This document shows positions 35,809-44,389 of a stretch of DNA of 51,160 bases, in pieces (within the stretch, counting starts at the first letter, position 1; each line of letters starts with the position of its first letter). The notes beneath the pieces are model-generated. The model saw nothing but the letters and a program-made list of their open reading frames with translations, was not told where the DNA came from and ran no database searches. This stretch comes from Methanobrevibacter sp. Lineage in GTDB: Archaea > Methanobacteriota > Methanobacteria > Methanobacteriales > Methanobacteriaceae. Position numbers and translations under genes: made by a program. Where the stretch lies: NCBI GenBank assembly GCA_017473945.1, contig JAFUIW010000041.1:1-51160 (forward strand), read 5' to 3'.

Positions 35809-37395
35809 CTAATTAATAATACCTTTTTTCCATGTTCTGAGCTTGTATTGATACCTATCCCTAATGGAATCATCCAATAGCATTGCCAATTCCATTATTC
35901 TGCTAGCTTTAACTGGCTCAAACCGGTCCACATATTTTAATGCTTCACTCTCCATTTTTTTGGCGTCCTTTGAAGCCAACAAATCCAGGCAGAAACCGTA
36001 TTCCCTATCTATTGCCGGGTCGTTTCCGGCCAATTGCCTTAGAGCACTGATACCTTCATCAACCCTTTGGGAATCCCTGATTAAAACAAAAGATTTCCAC
36101 AGTTCGTATCTTGAATTGTACTTCTCCTTTAGCTCAGGCCTTTGAGCGAAAGCCTGTTCAAAATAGTCAACGCCTTTTTCATAATCTAACAAGTTATTCA
36201 CTGCCTTCATGGCACCTTCTATGAACCTTTCGACAGGTTTGCTTGAATTTAAAATATTTAGATTATCCTGATGTTTATCCCTAACCTCATTGTCATTTTT
36301 AAATGCATATGCAAATGCATCTGAGGCATACATGAACTTTTTGGGATCCTTAGCCATTTCCTTTGCATTTTCGGCTTGCCTTTCGGCCTTCTGATGAATG
36401 TATTGTGCATCTGCATCATCAACGGATTGCTTTTCTGAGGTCTTTTGATGCTCATCAGCCGGCTTTTCATCCTCCGGCACGGCATCTGGAATTTCTTCTT
36501 CAACCACATCAATGTCCTTATTTTTCTCCCAGTCCTCGATGGCATCCAGAAGCTCCTGAGCGTTCTGGTATCTTTTCTTGGAATCCGTTTCGATTGCAGT
36601 AAAAACCATCTTTTCCAGTTTTTCATCACGAATAAGAGGATTATAGTAATTTAAAGGCTTAGGTTTTTTCTTAAGCCAGCTTCCAGTCATCACATCAAAA
36701 TCGCTGTCGATTGGATATGGAAACTTGTCTGTCAAAAGCATGTAAAATGTCACACCCAAAGCAAAGATGTCTGTAGATGTATCATCCTTTTCCTCAAGAA
36801 ATTCGGGCGCCTTGAAGGCCAATGTCCCCTTGGCACTGGCATATAACGTTGAAGGGTTTACGGTTTTCACAAGCCCGAAATCAGTCAGCTTTGCAACGAC
36901 TCCATGATTGTCATATCCTATCATGATGTTCTGCGGCTTGATGTCCCTGTGAATCATTGGAGGCTTTTCGGAATGCAGAACATTCAATCCTAAACATATC
37001 TGCTTGATTATGTCGATTACATTTTCCAACGGGACGAACCTTGCCCCGAATGACTTCCAGTAGTCGTCTAGGTCTCCTCCGGGAATGTAATCCATTACAA
37101 AAAACACATGTTCCTGGCCGTCATCTCCTATGAAGACATCTGCGTCATGAACCTTTACAATATTTCTATGGTCGAATTTTGCAAGAAGCACGGCTTCATC
37201 AAGCAATTCCTGTACTGTTGATTCACTTCCCTTTACCTCAAGTGCAACCTTGAATACCTTGATAGCGAACCGTTTCTTTAAAAACGTGTTTTTTACACGA
37301 TACACTTCACCGAATGCTCCTCCACCCAAAAACTTTTCAATCTTGTATTTCCGGTTTAGGATTTTTCCAGTTTTTAATATTCTCTCTTCTGACAT
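35809..37395 (-). CDS. Hanks-type Ser/Thr protein kinase with helical C-terminal domain
   Basis: About 528 residues. The kinase domain (about 15-280) is complete: Gly-rich loop LGGGAFGEV, ATP-binding Lys46 in FAIK, HRDIKPQN with catalytic Asp151, DFG in TDFGLVK, and KAPEF. A charged linker and TPR-like helices (about 340-528) follow. No membrane segment is seen. Active eukaryote-like kinases of this type are uncommon in methanogens. ATG 37395 or 37407 could be the start; both are within 20 bases of the preceding stop. The PPP phosphatase four genes downstream is the likely opposing enzyme. Confidence 0.92.
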   Translation of the reverse strand: MSEERILKTGKILNRKYKIEKFLGGGAFGEVYRVKNTFLKKRFAIKVFKVALEVKGSESTVQELLDEAVLLAKFDHRNIVKVHDADVFIGDDGQEHVFFVMDYIPGGDLDDYWKSFGARFVPLENVIDIIKQICLGLNVLHSEKPPMIHRDIKPQNIMIGYDNHGVVAKLTDFGLVKTVNPSTLYASAKGTLAFKAPEFLEEKDDTSTDIFALGVTFYMLLTDKFPYPIDSDFDVMTGSWLKKKPKPLNYYNPLIRDEKLEKMVFTAIETDSKKRYQNAQELLDAIEDWEKNKDIDVVEEEIPDAVPEDEKPADEHQKTSEKQSVDDADAQYIHQKAERQAENAKEMAKDPKKFMYASDAFAYAFKNDNEVRDKHQDNLNILNSSKPVERFIEGAMKAVNNLLDYEKGVDYFEQAFAQRPELKEKYNSRYELWKSFVLIRDSQRVDEGISALRQLAGNDPAIDREYGFCLDLLASKDAKKMESEALKYVDRFEPVKASRIMELAMLLDDSIRDRYQYKLRTWKKGIIN

Positions 37396-37411
37396 TGTAA
37401 AACACATCTGA

Positions 37412-39694
37412 TTAACTGATAATATTGAACTCCAACTTGTTGTCTTTTGAAGTGACTGAAATAGTATTGCCTCTAAAGACCTTCTTTTTGAGAATCAAAT
37501 CCGCCAATGGGAATTCAACTGTCTTTTCAATGAATCTGGACAGATATTTCACACCATAATCTTTATCATACCCTTTTTTAGACAGTAGCTTGATTGCATC
37601 CTCATCAAATTCCAGCTTTATGTTCTTTTCAGAGAAAATGCGCTTTGAAAGAACTTCTAAATACTCTTCAACTAAAATCTGAAAGTCTTTTTCATTTAAT
37701 TGCTTGAATAAAATAACATCATCTATAACATCTAACAGGTCTTGCCTGAAAAATCTTGTCAACTCCGAAACACTGTCATTAGGACCATTAGAGTCAACAC
37801 CATAAATAACTCCATTGTCAGCACCGGATTCATGGAATATTCCAGTGGTTATTATGAAAATGGAATTATTAGCATTAATTAGGTTATTTTTTGAATCGAC
37901 GATTTTGCCTGTGTTGAACAAATCCAGAAGCACATCCACAATTTGAGGATGAGCCTTTTCAATGTTTTCAATAAGTATTACAGAATACGGATTGTTCTTT
38001 ATGGCATTTGTCAAAAATCCTCCCTCGTCGTTTCCCTTGTATCCTGGAGGCGGGCCGATCAGTTTGGAAACTGTGTAATGCTCACTGTATTCGGACATGT
38101 CCATCCTGACAAATGACCTTGATGCGTCAAAGAGAAAATCGCAAAGCACAGATGCAACATATGTCTTTCCAACTCCTCTCGGACCCAAAAACATGAATAC
38201 TGCCAGAGGCCTTTCGATGTCCTGAATTCCAAGAAGTGCCTTTTTCAGGCGGTTTGAAATGTCTCTTACCGCTTCGCCCTGACCAACAATCCTGTCGTTG
38301 AGGTAATTTTCCATATTCTCAAGCTTGTCACTTGCAAAGGTATAGTCTATTACAGGAATTGACCTCCAGTCGGAAATCACCGCCTTCACGTCATGTTCAG
38401 TTACATATGCATCAATGTCATATCCCTCCACAAGGTTGAGCTTTGGAATTACCTTTCGTGAGCATGCCTCGTCGATTACATCCAGTGCCTTGTCCGGGAG
38501 GTTTCTGTCCGTAATGTATCTGACAGACAATTCCACCGCTGCAGTGATTGCATTGTCCGAGATCTTGACATGATGGAAATCCTCATATTTTCCCTTGAGC
38601 TTCTGGAGGATGTTAACGACATCACCTGGTGAAGGCTCATATATTCTGATTGGCTGGAATCTTCTCTCGAATGCTGATTCCTTTTCAAAATATAGCGTAT
38701 ACTCCTCAAGCGTTGTTGCGCCGATAATAGAAAGTTCGCCGCTTGCCAATGCTGACTTGATCATGTTTGATGCATCCAGACTTCCTGAGCTGCCCGTGCC
38801 TATGATGGTGTGAGCCTCATCTATGAATAAAATCAGGTTGGAATCCTCTTTTGCCTCGTTTATTAGTGCGCTGACCTTCTCTTCAAACTCTCCGCGATAT
38901 TTGGTTCCTGCAACAAGGGACCCCATGTTGATTTCAACTATGCGTTTGCTGTTGAGGCTTTCACTTAGTGTTCTGTTGGCTATTTCGATGGCCAGCTTGC
39001 GAACCAGGGTTGATTTTCCAACCCCTGCCTCACCTATGATGAGTGCGTTGTTCTTGCCTCTCTTGTTGAGCGTTCTTGCAAGCTGTAAAAGCTCATCTTC
39101 CATTCCAATTACAGGGTCAAGTTTTTCCCATCTTGCAAGGTCTGTCAAGTCAGTTCCGTATTTTGAAAGGACGGAATTTGATTTTGGAGTGACTTCAAGT
39201 TTCTTTTCCCCTATTTCAGATAGTATATCATCGGAAGTGATTTCAAAAAGATCTAGAGTTTCATCGACACAGGAAATGTTTTCCTCCAGAATCACCTTGA
39301 GAAGGTGAACCGGCCTAAATTCTATGAGCCCATGGCTTATTGCAAGCTTTTCGGCTTTTTTGAACAGGTCCTTGGAGTATTCGCTTCTGTGTATTACATT
39401 GCCATAGTCTTCAAAGTCCCCTTCGGTGACGTTGAGCCTCAGCAATCTCCTGAACGATGTGGTTGTAATGTCGAACTTGGAGAATATTGACTCGATTTCC
39501 TCCTTGTCGTCCTTTATTGACTGGTATGAATTTGATTCCACGTGAACCTGATTGACTTTTATCATGTTCAATATCTTATCCAGACTGCAAATTCCCACCA
39601 GAAGGTGTTCAGGTTCTATAAATTCCCTTTTTGACATTAAAGTTTCTGCCAGACTGATTTCCCAAATCAAATATACTGAATTAGAAAAATTCAT
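37412..39694 (-). CDS. Clp-type double AAA+ ATPase without M-domain
   Basis: 760 residues: a Clp N-domain (about 1-155), AAA+ D1 with GEAGVGKST (221-229), FIDEAH and pore loop GTKYRGEF, then D2 with GPRGVGKT (about 502-509) and pore loop GPPPGYKG. Between them there is no ClpB middle domain, and I see no ClpP-binding IGF/L loop. In D2 the Walker B reads LIENIEKAH where ClpB has LLDEVEKAH, so the hydrolytic Glu is Asn. D1 is probably the motor and D2 a binding platform. GAGGT precedes ATG 39694. It may remodel a partner in this operon. Confidence 0.88.
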   Translation of the reverse strand: MNFSNSVYLIWEISLAETLMSKREFIEPEHLLVGICSLDKILNMIKVNQVHVESNSYQSIKDDKEEIESIFSKFDITTTSFRRLLRLNVTEGDFEDYGNVIHRSEYSKDLFKKAEKLAISHGLIEFRPVHLLKVILEENISCVDETLDLFEITSDDILSEIGEKKLEVTPKSNSVLSKYGTDLTDLARWEKLDPVIGMEDELLQLARTLNKRGKNNALIIGEAGVGKSTLVRKLAIEIANRTLSESLNSKRIVEINMGSLVAGTKYRGEFEEKVSALINEAKEDSNLILFIDEAHTIIGTGSSGSLDASNMIKSALASGELSIIGATTLEEYTLYFEKESAFERRFQPIRIYEPSPGDVVNILQKLKGKYEDFHHVKISDNAITAAVELSVRYITDRNLPDKALDVIDEACSRKVIPKLNLVEGYDIDAYVTEHDVKAVISDWRSIPVIDYTFASDKLENMENYLNDRIVGQGEAVRDISNRLKKALLGIQDIERPLAVFMFLGPRGVGKTYVASVLCDFLFDASRSFVRMDMSEYSEHYTVSKLIGPPPGYKGNDEGGFLTNAIKNNPYSVILIENIEKAHPQIVDVLLDLFNTGKIVDSKNNLINANNSIFIITTGIFHESGADNGVIYGVDSNGPNDSVSELTRFFRQDLLDVIDDVILFKQLNEKDFQILVEEYLEVLSKRIFSEKNIKLEFDEDAIKLLSKKGYDKDYGVKYLSRFIEKTVEFPLADLILKKKVFRGNTISVTSKDNKLEFNIIS

Positions 39695-39741
39695 TGTTTT
39701 ACCTCAGTTATTATGTAATGTTAGTTTAATTTTGATTAATA

Positions 39742-41484
39742 CTAGTAAAAGTCCAATTTTCCGTTGTTCAGGAAAATGTTACTTGTACTGTCTTGAATGA
39801 TGCTGTTGACTTTCATGTTTCTGGACACTTTCAAAAGGCAGTTTTTCTGATTGAAGATTGCGTTTTCTACAAGCACATCCCTAATTGTGACGTCGCCTTC
39901 GGAAATGTTCACGATTGATACGTACTGGTTTTCCAACTCCACATCATCCATCGGGTTTAGAATTCCTTCCGGTCCGTTGCTTATGAGATTGCCCAGAATA
40001 CCTGCCGAATTGTTTCCCATGACGCATTTAATCATCTTGCAGTTGCTCAGGTTGCATATCGCCCCTCCGAAGTTTGCCGCATCATTGTTTCCAAAGCGAC
40101 AGGTTTTCATTAGAAGTGACCCTTCCCTGTTTTCAAAATTGGATGAGTCATATGAATATATATTCAGCTTGTTGAGGGACATGTTGAAAACCGCCCCTCC
40201 AAAGTTGGATGAGTTTTTCCTGAATGTGGCGCCTGAAATGTCTGCAACACCATAGTTGAGGATTGCTCCACCGCCGATTTCAGAGACGTTGCCCTTGAAT
40301 GTGACATCATCAATCTTCAGATTGGAATAATTGTAGATTGCACCTGCAAACATCAGCCCCCGATTGTTTCGCAATTTGCAATCGGCCAAAGTCAAATTGG
40401 AGTCATAATAGTTATAGATTGCCCCTCCATTGACCGATTCATTATCCTTGAATCTTGATTGGTAAAGAGACATTGAATTGAAATTGGATATCGCCCCGCC
40501 GGATGTCTTGCAGGAGTTACTGTTAAAAACACATGACTTGAGCATGCAGTCCCCCTTGTTGAAAAGCGCCCCGCCATCGCTTTCGGAGTAGTTGTCTGAG
40601 AAAGTGCATTTGAAAAGATTAAGTGATGCGTTGACATCCACATAGATTGCACCGCCTCCTGATTCGTGCTTTTCACCGGAAGTGTTGTGCGCATGGCCGC
40701 CCTTAAGCTGAAGGTTTTTTATTGTTACGTTTTCAGCAGTGACGTTGAAGATTCGTGAGAGACCCTTTGCATCGATTGTGTGGTTGTTTGCGTTGATAAC
40801 AATACCGTTTAAGTCAAGTGATATTCCTTCGCCGTAATCCGCATCATCCATCTCATCAAATAATATGTCGAAGTCCAGATTTATTTTAATTTCACCGGAG
40901 TGAATCAATTCGTCAAGATATCTGAATCCATACTGTTTTTCCAGAGGTTTCGGCTCCTCAGCTACAGGTTCCTCTTCAGCGATTTGCTCCTGTTCGACAA
41001 AATTCAGTGCCTTGGATACGTACCTTTCAAATGACCGTTTCCAGTTTGCATCATACTGCTCTTCGGTCATTTCAAATCTCAGAATCCCCTGATACAATAT
41101 GAGATCATATTTCATGTCAAGGTCAAGTTCTATGAACTCTAAAAAAATAGGAATTATTGGAATGCCTGCATCCTTTGCAATAGCAATTTCCGTTTTTACA
41201 TTGTCCGATGCCATAGAATTTGGAGAAATGAAAACAACAAAGAGACTGGAGCCTATGAGATTCTTTCCTATATACTCTTTCCATTTTGTTCCTCCAAAGA
41301 TGCCTTCGTCATACCAGATGTTGTATCCCTCATCGTGGAAACGCTCCAGCTCGGGCATGACTTCATCTGCATCCTTGTGGGAATAGCTGGCGAATATGTA
41401 TTCTCCTTCTTCTCTTTCAGTATCAAAAGCTTTTAGTGTTCTTTTTGAAATATATGATTGGTCGTTATTATTACTATTATTCAT
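39742..41484 (-). CDS. TIR domain fused to adhesin-type beta-helix
   Basis: 580 residues, no signal peptide. The TIR domain (about 27-165) has YIFASYSHKDAD, IWYDEGIFGGTKWKEYIG, FVVFISPNSM and VKTEIAIAKDAGIPIIPI. Glu99 aligns with the catalytic Glu of NAD-cleaving TIR domains. After an acidic linker, a right-handed beta-helix (about 205-570) is built from GGAIYN...F..N repeats. Its entry, ANNHTIDAKGLSRIFNV, matches that of the secreted adhesin at 17474-23125. It leads the operon and follows an inverted repeat. The beta-helix may sense a ligand and the TIR domain signal or kill. The pore of knowledge here is inference from domains. Confidence 0.88.
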   Translation of the reverse strand: MNNSNNNDQSYISKRTLKAFDTEREEGEYIFASYSHKDADEVMPELERFHDEGYNIWYDEGIFGGTKWKEYIGKNLIGSSLFVVFISPNSMASDNVKTEIAIAKDAGIPIIPIFLEFIELDLDMKYDLILYQGILRFEMTEEQYDANWKRSFERYVSKALNFVEQEQIAEEEPVAEEPKPLEKQYGFRYLDELIHSGEIKINLDFDILFDEMDDADYGEGISLDLNGIVINANNHTIDAKGLSRIFNVTAENVTIKNLQLKGGHAHNTSGEKHESGGGAIYVDVNASLNLFKCTFSDNYSESDGGALFNKGDCMLKSCVFNSNSCKTSGGAISNFNSMSLYQSRFKDNESVNGGAIYNYYDSNLTLADCKLRNNRGLMFAGAIYNYSNLKIDDVTFKGNVSEIGGGAILNYGVADISGATFRKNSSNFGGAVFNMSLNKLNIYSYDSSNFENREGSLLMKTCRFGNNDAANFGGAICNLSNCKMIKCVMGNNSAGILGNLISNGPEGILNPMDDVELENQYVSIVNISEGDVTIRDVLVENAIFNQKNCLLKVSRNMKVNSIIQDSTSNIFLNNGKLDFY

Positions 41485-41989
41485 GGTAATCCCTTTGTGT
41501 ATTTTTACAGAGATTATCCGTATTTTTTCAAGTTATTTGCAATGCAATTTGGTGAAATTCAAACACCTAAATTGTCCTTTTTTTGTATATTGTATTTTAG
41601 AGCGTGTCAATAACATTGACACCACACAATATTCCAAAACAATAGAGAAAACTACTTCATTGAAGTTAAAATGCTTTAAACTATCTATTTTGGAAATTAA
41701 ATTTTAAATCAGCCGACAGAATTCAACTAAATTTAAAAAGTTTATAAAATAATATTTATCTAAACCAATATTTAAGCATATACATTTAAATTTGAAAATT
41801 ATGCAAGGAAAATTCTTATATAAAGAAAAAACTTTAGTTAAAAATAGATTACATAAACAAAATAATAAAAAATTGAAAAATTAATAAAAAATATTAAATC
41901 AAGATAAAAAAATTGTTCACCATGAAAAAGTTTAAAAAAATTATTGCAGATTTGATTAACGAATTTAAAAAAAAGTGAAAAGTGATAAT
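41485..41989. other. 505-bp gene-free leader region of the TIR-chaperone operon
   Basis: No supported gene. Leftward TATA-like elements are CTTTATATAAG (41815-41825) and TTTTATAAAC (about 41739-41748), implying leaders of roughly 230-300 bases. The inverted repeat at 41604-41622 lies between them and the gene. The right-hand third is AT-rich, with A runs after the next gene's stop. Confidence 0.5.
41604..41622. promoter_or_regulatory. Inverted repeat upstream of the TIR-chaperone operon
   Basis: GTGTCAAT-AAC-ATTGACAC is a perfect eight-base inverted repeat with a three-base centre, 120 bases before the TIR start codon. Size and symmetry are those of a dimeric regulator site. Confidence 0.5.
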
Positions 41990-43174
41990 TTAGTCGTTTG
42001 CTAAATTATCGAAGTATCCCTGAATGAATACGACTGGAGTTCCCTTATCTCCGGAACCGCTTGTAAGGTCACAAAGTGAACCGATGAGGTCTGTGAGTAC
42101 CCTTGGAGTGGTTCCTTCGGTAATCATCTGACCGGTAAGGTCCTTGTCCTTGTGTCTTATCTCTTCCTTGATTGCTTCTTTAAGCTCATCTCCCCTTAAA
42201 TCGGCAAATTCGTTATCTGAAACGTATTTGAGTTTGATTTCGTTTGGGGTTCCGATGAGTCCGTCAGTGTGTGCAGGTGAAACGACCGGATCTGCCAATT
42301 CCCAAATCTTTCCGACAGGATCCTTGAACGCACCGTCACCGTAGACCATAACCTCAATCTGTTTTCCGGTCAAGTCAATCAGTCTTTTTTGAACTTCCCT
42401 GACCAGTTCATCACCGGTGTTCGGGAAGAGTTTGAGTTTTTCTTCTGTAGCCTTGTTTGAGCCTAAAAGACCATATTTCGGATTGTATCCTGAACCGTCG
42501 AGAGGTTCTGTCAGGATTTGATGAAGTCCATATACGTTTGCTCCCAGATCTTTTAGAAGTGCAACGGTCTTTTCCCTTGTGTGAATGTCACAGGTGAGAA
42601 CATCTTCAGTGTAGTCGAGGATTGTCTTAACGTCGTTTGAGAATACGAATTCAACTTCACAGTCTTCACTTTCTATGAGTTCGCGGTAAAAGTCAATCAT
42701 GTTAATTCCGGTGAACGGATGTATCCATGATCCAAAGTTTTCAGTGTATTCGTCTTCTGAAATTACGCTTCCGAGGTGGAACTTGCTTTCGTTTAATATT
42801 TCCTCATCCAGTATTCCGTTTCCGACCTCATCTGCAGGGAATGTGGTTTGAAGTGTAATCTTGTCCATTCCTCTTGCGATACCCTTGAGGACAATTGAAA
42901 ATCTGTTTCTGCTTAAAATCGGATTGACGACTCCAATGTTTTTGGACGGGAACTTGTTTTTTAAATCCTCTGCAACATCGTCAACGGTTACATAGTTTCC
43001 TTCTGAAATTCCGACAACCGCTTCTGTGATTGCGACAACATCCTTGTCCTTGAATTCAAATCCTTCTGCTTCTTTTGCGTTCATCAATGAATCTACAACT
43101 ATAGTGGCCAAATCGTCGTTTTCTTTAATAATAGGTGTTCTTATACCACGTACAACAGTACCAACACATCTCAT
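41990..43174 (-). CDS. F420-0:gamma-glutamyl ligase-family protein
   Basis: 394 residues, resembling the CofE/F420 ligase superfamily: a start with VRGIRTPIIKENDDL, then VVAITEAVVGISEGN, IVLKGIARGMDKITLQ, and a central DGAFKDPVGKIWELADPVVSPA. Classical CofE, which adds glutamates to coenzyme F420-0 with GTP, is about 250 residues, so this is a longer relative whose substrate may differ. AGGAG precedes ATG 43174. It stands alone, with its own upstream region of 238 bases. Confidence 0.65.
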   Translation of the reverse strand: MRCVGTVVRGIRTPIIKENDDLATIVVDSLMNAKEAEGFEFKDKDVVAITEAVVGISEGNYVTVDDVAEDLKNKFPSKNIGVVNPILSRNRFSIVLKGIARGMDKITLQTTFPADEVGNGILDEEILNESKFHLGSVISEDEYTENFGSWIHPFTGINMIDFYRELIESEDCEVEFVFSNDVKTILDYTEDVLTCDIHTREKTVALLKDLGANVYGLHQILTEPLDGSGYNPKYGLLGSNKATEEKLKLFPNTGDELVREVQKRLIDLTGKQIEVMVYGDGAFKDPVGKIWELADPVVSPAHTDGLIGTPNEIKLKYVSDNEFADLRGDELKEAIKEEIRHKDKDLTGQMITEGTTPRVLTDLIGSLCDLTSGSGDKGTPVVFIQGYFDNLAND

Positions 43175-43380
43175 ATATAATTACTCCTAAGAATAAATGT
43201 CGATGGAAAAGCCTTTCCAACAACCCATTAACTATATATTTTTAACACTATATAAAATTTTTTTCACATGAAATCATGTCTTTTCAGTGAGGATTATTAT
43301 AACGTGAGACTTGTCATTTTGTAAACCGCAAGGCCATTGCCTCTGTTTTTTCAAAGGCAATGTATGTTCTGGTTTATTTT

Positions 43381-43390
43381 AAAAAAAAAA
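43381..43390 (-). terminator. T10 tract after the 108-residue gene
   Basis: Ten T on the coding strand, 22-31 bases after the stop codon. Further downstream is a possible hairpin, CATTGCC (43334-43340) with GGCAATG (about 43355-43361). Confidence 0.5.
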
Positions 43391-43412
43391 GTTGAAAAGA
43401 TTCAATTAAAAA

Positions 43413-43739
43413 TTAAAGCATCTTTCTCAGCTCATCAAGATTGCTTTCAACAAAACCTGCGTTTTTAGGGTCGGCCAATATCTTGAACTGCTTTGTCCCG
43501 GTTTTTTCAAATGCCTCACCCATCACTGACTGAAGGTCAGAAACATCGCTGTTTAAAACTATATCAAGCAGGCGTTTGTGTTCACTGTCCAAGTTTGCAA
43601 GCCTTGGCCTGATTTGTGATTCGAATTTTCCAACCAGGTTTGAGTTTCTCTTTGCCATTCTTCCTAAAAGGAATGCAGGGATCTTTGATGTGTAATGCTC
43701 GAATTTCATGACATCATCACAAGTAATCTTATCACTCAT
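43413..43739 (-). CDS. Small helical protein of unknown function
   Basis: 108 residues, nearly all predicted helix, basic in the middle (KIPAFLLGRMAKRNSNLVGKF), no membrane segment. The family is not recognised. The start is the second of two adjacent ATGs (43739), four bases after GGTGA; the first ATG would be too close to that site. A gene for a tiny membrane peptide lies just upstream in the same direction. Confidence 0.65.
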   Translation of the reverse strand: MSDKITCDDVMKFEHYTSKIPAFLLGRMAKRNSNLVGKFESQIRPRLANLDSEHKRLLDIVLNSDVSDLQSVMGEAFEKTGTKQFKILADPKNAGFVESNLDELRKML

Positions 43740-43784
43740 CATATCACCAAATAATTATAAAAAAATAATTTTAGGAAATAGGAT

Positions 43785-43925
43785 TTAGAATCCTAATAAT
43801 CCTAACAGTAAAGAAATAACAAATATTATTATTGCTGCTTTTAATAAGGTTTTAAGACCTTTTAATATAGCGTAAATTATCAGGACTATAATTATTATCC
43901 TAATGATATTCATTATCAGCATCAT
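43785..43925 (-). CDS. 46-residue hydrophobic membrane peptide
   Basis: A short frame with a very good ribosome binding site: GGAGGTT ends seven to eight bases before an ATG-ATG pair. The product begins MMLIMNIIRIIIIVLIIYA, has a short Lys-rich turn (LKGLKTLLKAA) and a second hydrophobic stretch (IIIFVISLLLGLLGF). It would cross the membrane twice or lie as a hairpin. The strong site and full-length hydrophobic pattern argue that it is real. Function is unknown; toxin-like peptides and small subunits of membrane complexes look like this. Confidence 0.7.
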   Translation of the reverse strand: MMLIMNIIRIIIIVLIIYAILKGLKTLLKAAIIIFVISLLLGLLGF

Positions 43926-44389
43926 TGTTTTAACCTCCATTAGATATTTGTTTATGTCCCATTTTGAGAATCTATAATTAATATTATATGAACATCATAT
44001 TTAATTTTTGCAGTCAAACACATTTTTGATTTTGGATTTTTCCATACCGTTTGTGCTTTCCAAACGAGTGCACTCAATACAATTGCCATGACTAATTTGA
44101 TTTTTTGTCTGAACTATGAAATCAATTTTAAAAACATTAATCCAACACAATGAAAACTAAAGATATGGATTTCAATCTAGATTGAATAAATCACATGCCC
44201 AAGGTAACTTCACCAATACCCTAGAATATTCTCTAATGAATTTACCTACAAAATAATTGAAGATACAACCAATAATTTTAGTAACATATAATCTAACCAT
44301 GAAAATAATTTACAAGTAAAATAATTTAAATGAATTAATAACACAAACTACTATCAACCAGCAGAGACATATTACTGAAATGAAAGTTT
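43926..44389. other. Gene-free stretch with a 16-bp palindrome
   Basis: No supported gene. It holds the ribosome binding site of the membrane peptide (43934-43938) and, at 44171-44186, the perfect palindrome TTCAATCTAGATTGAA. Otherwise AT-rich. Confidence 0.5.

Noticed and set aside
37412..39694. Calling the AAA+ protein ClpB
   Set aside because: There is no M-domain between D1 and D2, and D2 Walker B is altered, so a disaggregase label would mislead.
40392..40694. Antisense frame in the TIR beta-helix region
   Set aside because: It is a shadow of the repeat coding sequence with no start signals.
43330..43365. Riboswitch in the F420 ligase-family leader
   Set aside because: Only one weak stem is visible, and it is as close to the terminator of the neighbouring gene; no known riboswitch core was recognised.
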